In this document: positions 17,101 to 21,339 of the stretch, in pieces
Position numbering within the stretch: the first letter of the stretch is position 1
How the letters are laid out: every line of letters begins with the position of its first letter
DNA from: an uncultured Clostridia bacterium
Lineage (GTDB): Bacteria > Bacillota > Clostridia > Oscillospirales > Acutalibacteraceae
NCBI GenBank assembly: GCA_937919155.1
Contig: CALFPM010000064.1
Location: 1 to 21,339 of the forward strand
Reading direction: 5' to 3'
DNA length: 21,339 bases
Translations under genes and position numbers: made by a program
The notes under the pieces: generated by a model
Seen by the model: only the letters and a program-made list of their open reading frames with translations
Told to the model about the DNA's origin: nothing
Databases searched by the model: none

Positions 17101-17291
17101 ACAACGAAAAGGCGTTTATCGCAAGACTTTATGAGGCAGAGGGAACATTCACCGCTTGCCCCGTTAAGTTCTTTGACGGTGCAAAGAAGGTTGAAATTGC
17201 AAATATGCTTGAAGAGGTTCAGGAAACCCTTGAGGGCAACAAAGTTGAATTCAGACCTTTTGAAATCAAAACACTCAAAATTACATATTAA
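14190..17291 (+). CDS. GH38 alpha-mannosidase (class II)
   Basis: 1033 residues, the usual size of full-length bacterial/vacuolar-type GH38 enzymes. The N-terminal ~250 residues form an all-beta/helical accessory domain. The catalytic zinc-binding domain begins with GHSHMDTAWLW (His260, His262 and Asp264; His260 or His262 with Asp264 provide zinc ligands). WLPDTFGYS (371-379) holds Asp374, the expected nucleophile, and FHDILPGTC (581-589) brings a further zinc-site His-Asp pair. The C-terminal ~450 residues are the beta-sandwich domains of the family. These enzymes are retaining exo-alpha-mannosidases acting on alpha-mannosides, such as trimmed N-glycans or short manno-oligosaccharides. There is no signal peptide, so substrate must be imported, which fits the GPH transporters nearby. 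The start at 14190 is set by GAAAGGA (14176-14182); the out-of-frame ATG at 14182 is inside that site. The gene is divergent from ldhA. Confidence 0.95.
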   Translation: MLTERQTERMLNKLRRFEDTLNHMLFKKETLIEKVDFHETEERLYEIPDASVCSPISKGETWGREEAFGWFITEFTVPDALDGKDLFIMPHTEGYETLLWVNGKPFGTFATKIVFTGHGNHYCDLLVQNAKAGDKIDIALEVYTGHTHYGTQPLENGRLIKSYTYRFDGLDICTKDDFIQEFYFDLRVINDLTESLPDSSFRKGELINALYEVHKRLYYAYDDIDEETFRAAMAQAHPFLKEVLAAKNGPDAPEAGVIGHSHMDTAWLWKTTETIKKCARTYSNQLSLMARYPEFKFVQSSACHGNMILEHYPSLFEEIKEKVAEGRYEPNGAVWVECDCNITSGEAMVRQFLWGQRFTRKHFGFTSNSFWLPDTFGYSGAIPQIMKGCGVDYFLTTKIDWNDTNHFPYDTFYWQGIDGTKVFTHFNKTLGLLNPISLRDTVSGDVKHYKAINERNVTKKRLTAFGHGDGGGGPQFESIEMGRRMLDLNGCPKVKYSTVTEYMKEMEAEAKYPNTYTGELYLELHRGTLTNQHRIKHNNRKCEFALRDLEYLTVSNAVKSGEVASDEKIHPLYEKLLINQFHDILPGTCINSAHKLSLAETDEVLETAGKLIAECTSGEGEFVTVTNTLSHDRCDPIFLECEEGLIADMPCKQQTYKNIDGKNILIISGVTVPAFSSVKINLIKGIADAKSEIKLTENGVSTPFADVVFDEKGYISSFVDKKCGRQVRGEGYSLGALIIAEDLPTAWDNWDIDADIECKFEDKSELISSQVVSHGAAALVIRNTYKISAKSTVTQDVIYFADTAEIRYDTLMDWQDNHRFLKTAFDTSVQNNFARFEIQYGNVMRPTTRNDSVEKAKFEVVNHKFTDLSETRYGVAILNDSKYGISIEGGQMRLSLHKGGTRPDIEGDRGLHRTVYSFLPHNGGFSAENVIRPAYELNIPVVQSKGEFKAEALVIPEAANVVVESIKPCEDNEKAFIARLYEAEGTFTACPVKFFDGAKKVEIANMLEEVQETLEGNKVEFRPFEIKTLKITY

Positions 17292-17295
17292 AACG

Positions 17296-17323
17296 AAAAA
17301 CCTCCGACTGCTCGGAGGTTTTT
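17296..17323 (+). terminator. Bidirectional terminator between GH38 and the Tet(M)-like gene
   Basis: A perfect 12-bp stem AAAAACCTCCGA (17296-17307) / TCGGAGGTTTTT (17312-17323) with loop CTGC. It works in both orientations because of its A and T ends. Confidence 0.93.
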
Positions 17324-17350
17324 GTGTTATTTACGATATATGAAAAATTT

Positions 17351-19357
17351 TTATTCTGAATATGCGCCCCTTGCGTAAAGAATCCACTTTGAGCGGTCAA
17401 GGGGATTAACGCCCCGTCTGGGGTTTATGTGTTCCAGACCGTCACGGCACTCTCGGTAGCCGTAAAATGATTGGCTGAGCACCGCCTTGCCCGATGAAAG
17501 AACGGCAAGCCGTGCAGGCAAATCCATTGATGTTGCAACGGGCACGATTGCCTCCAGCGCAACATTGCCTCCGATTGTCAGCGGTGTGTCGTATTCGCCG
17601 CCTGTTTTGACTATCTCCGAAAGCAGTTTGCCTGAAAGCTCCGCAGGGGCGGTGATTCTTATTTTAAGCAAAGGCTCGAGAATCGTTGAGCCGATTTCAG
17701 AAAGTCCGTTCATAAATGCCATGGGCGTGCACACAAAGAAATCCAGCGGATGAGTGTGTATGTTGTGATGCTCGCCGCCAATGAGGGTGCATTTGAAATC
17801 CGTTACCTCCCAGCCGTAAAGACCTTGTTCAAGGCAGGAGTTGAACGATGTGCGGATATGGGACTGATATCTGTAAAAGCATTGGTTTGAGGGCAGTCTG
17901 CCGTGATAGGAAACGCCGTAACCTCTCGGCATCGGCTCAAACAGAAATTCAACAACCGCCCAGCAGGGCTTGGGCATTGTGTATCTTGCTCGGGCGTATC
18001 CCGTGCCCGATGGTGTTTCTTTGTAAATAACCGTAGGCGGTGAGAATTGCGCCGTCAGGTTATACCGTTCTTTGAGAAGATTGTCAAGCACTTCAAGCTG
18101 TATTTTACCCGTTGTGCTGATGGTGATTTCTTTCTGTCCGTTTTCCCATTTTGCATCGATATACGGTTCTTCGTCCGAAAGCTCGCCAAGAGCCGCCGCA
18201 AGGGCAGGGAGTTTGAGCGCATCGCCGTCTGCAGGGGTAACCCTGACCCTCAAAAACGGATTAACAAGCTTTGCGGTGTCGCTGACGGCAAAGGAGCCTA
18301 CGAAAAATCCCGTTTTTGCCGAGGGCAGACCGCACACGGCGGCAATGTTACCGCTTTTTACGATGCCTGTGTCTGCATATTTCGCGCCCGAAAAGCCTTT
18401 TATCTGCGATATCTTTTCTTTGATTGCAGGGCTTTCTTCAATTTCAACCGCATCGGATTCTGCCGCAGATTTAACCGCGGGGGAGAGCAGTTCGATTTCA
18501 TCACGGTTGGCAATCTCGCCGCCGAAAAGCCTTATGTGAGAAACTTTTCCAAGGGTTTTATCGTGCTCAATTTTAAATATTATTCCGCATAAATCATCTG
18601 TTGCTCTGCGCTGTGCGGAGGGCATAAATTCAACAAGCATATCCGCAAGTTCTTCAACGCCGGTTGAGTGCTTTGCGCTTCCGCACATAACGGGGACAAG
18701 CCTGCAAGCGGAAATTTCATTTTTGACAAGCTCTGCCGCACGCTCTGCGGAAAGTGCTTTGTCATCGAGAAAAGCGTCAGCCGCTTCATCGCAGATATCT
18801 GCAAGGGATTCCGTTGCCGCAAGGGCAAAATCATTTCCCGAAATTCTGCGCACGGCAGGGGATTCTTCACCTTCGTTTTCAGTTTCAGTAAGCATAAGCA
18901 ACTGACGGTTCGTAACATGTTTAAGTTCGTTTATAACGGTTTGAGAGTCTGCGCCTGCTCTGTCAATTTTATTGATAAAAACCGCATAGGGGAGTTTTTC
19001 GGTGTCAAGAGATTTGAGGATAACCTCGGTGTGGGCACGGATTCCCTCAACGGCGGAAACGATAACCACCGCATAGTCAAGGGCGGCAAGGGCTCGTTCA
19101 ACCTCGCCTGCAAAGTCAACGTGACCGGGAGTGTCGATTATGTTGATTGTAATGCCTTTCCACTGTGTGCTTGCCGTTGCGGTGCGCACGGAAATGCCTC
19201 TCTGCTTTTCAACGGCAAGGCTGTCCGTTGCGGCTGTGCCCGAATCAACACTGCCTGCACGGCGTATCGCACCCGTAAGGTAAAGCAACTGCTCCGTCAG
19301 CGTGGTTTTTCCCGCGTCAACGTGCGCAAGAATTCCGATTGTTATTTTCTTTTTCAT
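17351..19357 (-). CDS. Tet(M)-like ribosomal-protection-type translational GTPase
   Basis: 668 residues, EF-G-like, co-linear with Tet(M)/Tet(W) proteins (~640 residues) from end to end. GTPase motifs are intact: AHVDAGKTT (11-19), RGIS, DTPGH (75-79), NKID (129-132) and GSAK. Domains II-V follow, including the LEQGLYGWEVTD strand, and the C-terminal stretch NPRRGVNPLDRSKW aligns with the end of Tet(M) (QPRRPNSRIDKVRY). Ribosomal protection proteins dislodge tetracycline from the 30S decoding site through domain IV loops. Here loop III, which in Tet(M) reads YYSPVSTPADF, reads HHNIHTHPLDF (530-540), so the Ser-Pro-Val tip is Asn-Ile-His. Tetracycline resistance therefore cannot be assumed; another ribosome-associated role is possible. 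AAGGAGGG (19363-19370) fixes the start and overlaps the stop codon of the gene before it. Confidence 0.88.
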   Translation of the reverse strand: MKKKITIGILAHVDAGKTTLTEQLLYLTGAIRRAGSVDSGTAATDSLAVEKQRGISVRTATASTQWKGITINIIDTPGHVDFAGEVERALAALDYAVVIVSAVEGIRAHTEVILKSLDTEKLPYAVFINKIDRAGADSQTVINELKHVTNRQLLMLTETENEGEESPAVRRISGNDFALAATESLADICDEAADAFLDDKALSAERAAELVKNEISACRLVPVMCGSAKHSTGVEELADMLVEFMPSAQRRATDDLCGIIFKIEHDKTLGKVSHIRLFGGEIANRDEIELLSPAVKSAAESDAVEIEESPAIKEKISQIKGFSGAKYADTGIVKSGNIAAVCGLPSAKTGFFVGSFAVSDTAKLVNPFLRVRVTPADGDALKLPALAAALGELSDEEPYIDAKWENGQKEITISTTGKIQLEVLDNLLKERYNLTAQFSPPTVIYKETPSGTGYARARYTMPKPCWAVVEFLFEPMPRGYGVSYHGRLPSNQCFYRYQSHIRTSFNSCLEQGLYGWEVTDFKCTLIGGEHHNIHTHPLDFFVCTPMAFMNGLSEIGSTILEPLLKIRITAPAELSGKLLSEIVKTGGEYDTPLTIGGNVALEAIVPVATSMDLPARLAVLSSGKAVLSQSFYGYRECRDGLEHINPRRGVNPLDRSKWILYARGAYSE

Positions 19358-19368
19358 GGTGTCCCTCC

Positions 19369-19450
19369 TTACTTACCGAGAATCCGGATCTCAGAAATGC
19401 CTACGGATTCCTGTCCCTTGGGCACTTCCACAGTAATTTTTACTGATTTG
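19369..19450 (-). pseudogene. 3' remnant of a discoidin (F5/8 type C) domain gene
   Basis: On the minus strand, 19450-19369 encodes about 26 residues ending SVGISEIRILGK-stop, the typical terminal strand pattern (V-KI-VEV, GQ-VGISEI-I-G) of discoidin-like carbohydrate-binding domains. It has the higher GC of the sequence to its left and would be the end of a large secreted or surface protein gene preceding the Tet(M)-like gene. It is in frame with the truncated ispE. Recognition rests on a short stretch, so confidence is moderate. Confidence 0.5.
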
Positions 19451-20013
19451 ACAGTTAACGCATCAAACTCTGCATAAGCTTCAAGAGTTGAAACATCCTG
19501 TTCAGGCTTACAAAGAACGATGTAACATTCAGGTAAATCTTTTACAGGTGCAATAATAGTGCCTGTTCCAAGTGCAATTGCTGTTCCACCCACAATACTA
19601 AACGGAATATCAGCACCAACCTTTGCACCTATTTCACAAAGTTCTTTTGTAGAAAGCTTTGTATCATATATTTTATTCAAACAATAAAGTACGGCTGCAC
19701 CATCAGCACTACCGCCAGCAGTGCCGGCTGCCATTGGAATTACTTTTTCAATTTTGATAGTAACTCCCCTATCCTTTAAAGCAAATGCATCAAAAAAGGC
19801 AACTGCACATTTATATGCAATATTCTTTTCGTTACAAGGGACACCATCTGTGTCACATTTGATTATAATCTTGTTTTCACTATTCTTTTCAACTGAAACA
19901 GTATCGTACAAATCGACAGATTGCATAATCATAAAAAGTGCGTGGTAACCATTATCAAGTTTTTTTAGAATATCTAACATTAAATTTATCTTTGCGGCAG
20001 CTTTGACTTTCAT
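19369..20013 (-). CDS. ispE: IspE (CDP-ME kinase), C-terminally truncated and fused to a discoidin-like tail
   Basis: IspE phosphorylates 4-diphosphocytidyl-2-C-methyl-D-erythritol in the MEP isoprenoid pathway. The product has the IspE/GHMP start (KAAAKINLMLDI), the GYH segment, the ATP-binding motif PMAAGTAGGSADGAA (~93-107) and GADIPFSIVGGTAIALGTG. It is only 214 residues against ~280-300 for the family. Homology runs to about STLEAYAEFDAL (residue ~186), and the last ~27 residues (SVKITVEVPKGQESVGISEI and onward) resemble the end of a discoidin/F5-8 type C domain. The C-terminal GHMP motif (GSGPT-like) is absent, so the product is probably inactive. Start choice: GGAG (20022-20025) is 8 bases from the ATG at 20013 but 2 bases from the in-frame ATG at 20019, which would overlap the upstream stop as ATGA. 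See findings for the junction. Confidence 0.75.
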   Translation of the reverse strand: MKVKAAAKINLMLDILKKLDNGYHALFMIMQSVDLYDTVSVEKNSENKIIIKCDTDGVPCNEKNIAYKCAVAFFDAFALKDRGVTIKIEKVIPMAAGTAGGSADGAAVLYCLNKIYDTKLSTKELCEIGAKVGADIPFSIVGGTAIALGTGTIIAPVKDLPECYIVLCKPEQDVSTLEAYAEFDALTVKSVKITVEVPKGQESVGISEIRILGK

Positions 20014-20015
20014 AA

Positions 20016-20840
20016 TCATCTCTCCATTTCAATTTTCATTTCTAATGGTGTTCGTTTCTGGAAGAAAGTAATACTGTCGAACCCTGCCTCTAAAGCAGCA
20101 GAATATGCCATATCAATATCAGCAGCAAGATGTTCAGCATAGTGAGCATCTGAGCCAACTGAAACATATTTACCGCCAAGTTCTTTAAATCTCTTAATAA
20201 TATCAACTTCAGGTGAAAGTTTATTGAGAGGTTGACGAAGTGCAGCAGTATTAATTTCAAGTGCTTTGCCTGTTGTTGCCGTAAGAGTTAAAATTTCATC
20301 AATCTGGTCTTTGAATTTATTAAGGTCAATATCGAGATTTGATTTTGAATAAAAATATCTTAAAGGATAAGTAAGATGCGTAAGAACATCAAAATTACCC
20401 CAATTAAGCATTTCGATTATTGCATTAAAGTACTCTGAAAGAAGTTTTTCAGCTTCATCCATTGTAAGATTTTCCATAAAATAAAAATCTTCACCACCAC
20501 GAAGGTTATGAACTGAACCTAAAACTATATCATAATCATGAGATTTCAAAATGTATTCTGCAGTTTCAACATCATAAGCAGGTTGACCCAATTCAATCCC
20601 GTTCAAAACAAGAAGTTTCCCTTTGAATGCTGAACGGACTTTTGACACCTCGAAAAATCCCTGAAAAATTCTTTTATCATAAGTTGGGTCACCACGAAAC
20701 TGGTCAACCTCACAATGATCAGTAAATGCTACTGCTCTTAATTCAAGAAATTCAGCTTTTTCACAAAAGAAGGTTGCAGAATGGTTTCCATCGAAAGAAT
20801 TATCTGTATGAACATGTAAATCAACAATATTTTTGTACAT
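20016..20840 (-). CDS. PHP-family histidinol-phosphatase-like phosphoesterase
   Basis: 274 residues with a full set of PHP metal-site motifs: DLHVHT (7-12), FTDHCE (39-44), GIELGQ with Glu83, GSVHN with His111, DVLTHLTYP with His155, EINT (195-198) and GSDAHY with Asp231 and His233. This matches HisK/HisJ-type histidinol-phosphatases, which remove phosphate from L-histidinol phosphate using a trinuclear metal centre. No other his gene lies in the window, so another small phosphate ester is possible. The start is set by GGGAGGGG (20848-20855), seven bases upstream. Its stop overlaps the possible upstream start of ispE (ATGA), indicating translational coupling. Base composition is clearly lower in GC than in genes left of 19.4 kb. 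Confidence 0.88.
   Translation of the reverse strand: MYKNIVDLHVHTDNSFDGNHSATFFCEKAEFLELRAVAFTDHCEVDQFRGDPTYDKRIFQGFFEVSKVRSAFKGKLLVLNGIELGQPAYDVETAEYILKSHDYDIVLGSVHNLRGGEDFYFMENLTMDEAEKLLSEYFNAIIEMLNWGNFDVLTHLTYPLRYFYSKSNLDIDLNKFKDQIDEILTLTATTGKALEINTAALRQPLNKLSPEVDIIKRFKELGGKYVSVGSDAHYAEHLAADIDMAYSAALEAGFDSITFFQKRTPLEMKIEMER
20022..20025 (-). promoter_or_regulatory. Ribosome binding site deciding the ispE start
   Basis: GGAG on the minus strand lies within the last codons of the PHP gene. Spacing favours ATG at 20013 (8 bases) over ATG at 20019 (2 bases). Confidence 0.55.
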
Positions 20841-20868
20841 AACAAATCCCCTCCCAATATCTGTTAAT

Positions 20869-20898
20869 ATTTTACTACAATTTAATATATTATTTCAA
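20869..20898 (-). promoter_or_regulatory. Candidate promoter for the PHP-ispE unit
   Basis: Minus strand: TTGAAA (20893-20898), an 18-base spacer, TAAAAT (20869-20874), 28 bases before the PHP start. The region is very AT-rich, so chance matches are likely. Confidence 0.4.
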
Positions 20899-20928
20899 TA
20901 ATATTTAAAAACTAATTTAATAAAGTTC

Positions 20929-20957
20929 TTCACTTTTTTATGTGTTTATGATAAAAT
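20929..20957 (+). promoter_or_regulatory. Candidate promoter for the ACT-PFL unit
   Basis: TTCACT (20929-20934), a 17-base spacer, TAAAAT (20952-20957) with TG at 20949-20950 (extended -10). Confidence 0.5.
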
Positions 20958-20988
20958 ATTGTTAATTAATTTTTGGAGGTACACAAAA

Positions 20989-21258
20989 ATGAGAGGTATA
21001 ATCACCGTTGTAGGTAAAGATATGGTTGGTATTCTCGCAAAGGTTTCAGGAGTATGTGCTGATAACAGTGTTAATGTTATTGAAGTATCACAGTCAATTT
21101 TACAAGATATGTTCTGTATGATTATGCTTGTTGACCTTGAAAAATCAACAGTTCCTTTTACTGAATTTTCTGACAAAGTTACTGCTATTGGTAAAGAAAT
21201 GTCACTTTCAATCCACGTTATGCACGAAGATATCTTTAATTCAATGCACAGAATCTGA
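20989..21258 (+). CDS. ACT-domain protein, UPF0237 family
   Basis: 89 residues forming a single ACT domain: MRGIITVVGKDMVGILAKVS, then VNVIEVSQSILQDMFCMIM, and a C-terminal strand around LSIHVMHEDIF. Small UPF0237 proteins of this size are common in Firmicutes and Archaea and are usually followed by a UPF0210/PFL-family gene, as here. ACT domains typically bind amino acids or other small ligands; this family has no settled function, although it resembles one half of GcvR. The start at 20989 is fixed by TGGAGGT (20974-20980). The frame is open 30 bases further upstream, but that part has no ribosome binding site and is outside the family match. It is 14 bases from the next gene, so the two form an operon. 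Confidence 0.92.
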   Translation: MRGIITVVGKDMVGILAKVSGVCADNSVNVIEVSQSILQDMFCMIMLVDLEKSTVPFTEFSDKVTAIGKEMSLSIHVMHEDIFNSMHRI

Positions 21259-21272
21259 TTTGAGGTATTAAA

Positions 21273-21339
21273 ATGATAAATACACACGATATACTTGAAA
21301 CAATTAATATGATTCAGGATGAAAATCTTGATATCAGAA
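21273..21339 (+). CDS. UPF0210/PFL-family (DUF711) protein, 3' end cut by window
   Basis: The frame opens with ATG at 21273 after GAGG (21262-21265, seven-base spacing) and stays open to the window edge, giving 22 codons. The visible start (MINTHDILETINMIQDENLD) is the typical opening of the UPF0210 proteins that accompany UPF0237 ACT proteins. The family is ~450 residues and is annotated as PFL-family or DUF711; its reaction is not established. The call rests on a short stretch plus gene context. Confidence 0.8.
   Translation, partial: MINTHDILETINMIQDENLDIR

Noticed and set aside
17351..19357. Calling the GTPase a tetracycline resistance gene
   Set aside because: Overall similarity is to the Tet(M) family, but the loop III tip is changed and the gene has no mobile-element context, so resistance is not supported.
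18668..19477. A 269-codon open frame on the plus strand opposite the Tet(M)-like gene
   Set aside because: It is antisense to a well-conserved GTPase, has no recognisable domain and many Cys/Arg residues typical of a shadow frame.
20959..20988. A ten-residue N-terminal extension of the ACT protein from a non-ATG start
   Set aside because: The good ribosome binding site at 20974-20980 lies inside it and points to the ATG at 20989.

Overview
The window reads as a chromosomal segment of a Gram-positive anaerobe of the class Clostridia, probably a gut Oscillospiraceae/Ruminococcaceae-type organism. The grounds are an FtsQ/DivIB-FtsZ pair, strong AGGAGG-type ribosome binding sites, TTGACA/TATAAT-type promoters, a D-lactate dehydrogenase, GPH-type sugar transporters, a UPF0237 ACT protein followed by a UPF0210 protein, and moderate GC (near 50% in the lines I counted up to about 19.4 kb). 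No tRNA, rRNA, CRISPR array, insertion sequence or phage gene was seen, and no stretch over 300 bases lacks a gene.

Layout: (1) 1-2196, cell division: the 3' part of an FtsQ/DivIB gene, a hairpin, then ftsZ with its own promoter. (2) 2282-6463, a divergent pair: a GPH/MFS transporter with a very long cytoplasmic tail (minus) and an FGGY carbohydrate kinase (plus). (3) 6555-7874, a DUF2812 membrane protein. (4) 7914-11267, a divergent pair: a SulP anion transporter without STAS domain (minus) and a glutaminase A-like DUF4965/DUF1793 protein (plus). (5) 11325-14012, two minus-strand genes, a second GPH transporter and D-lactate dehydrogenase ldhA. (6) 14190-17291, a GH38 alpha-mannosidase, divergent from ldhA. 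(7) 17351-20840, minus strand: a Tet(M)-like ribosomal-protection-type GTPase, a C-terminally broken ispE, and a PHP-family histidinol-phosphatase-like gene. (8) 20989-end: an ACT-domain protein and the start of a UPF0210/PFL-family gene.

Up to 17.3 kb the genes are mostly single units: convergent neighbours share one compact bidirectional hairpin terminator, and divergent neighbours have back-to-back promoters. The content fits uptake of sugars or oligosaccharides (two GPH transporters), glycan trimming (GH38), sugar phosphorylation (FGGY kinase) and lactate fermentation (LdhA). No transcriptional regulator is encoded here.

The most striking observation is at about 19.44-19.46 kb. An IspE reading frame loses its C-terminal GHMP domain and runs into about 27 residues that look like the C-terminus of a discoidin (F5/8 type C) domain. 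At the same place base composition falls from about 50% to about 30-35% GC. This is either a real recombination junction or a chimeric assembly join, and everything to its right should be read with that in mind. I found no convincing new multi-gene system. The other candidates worth follow-up are the Tet(M)-like factor with an altered domain IV loop, the transporter with a ~318-residue tail, the FtsZ with an unusual C-terminal peptide, and the four-cysteine tail on LdhA.
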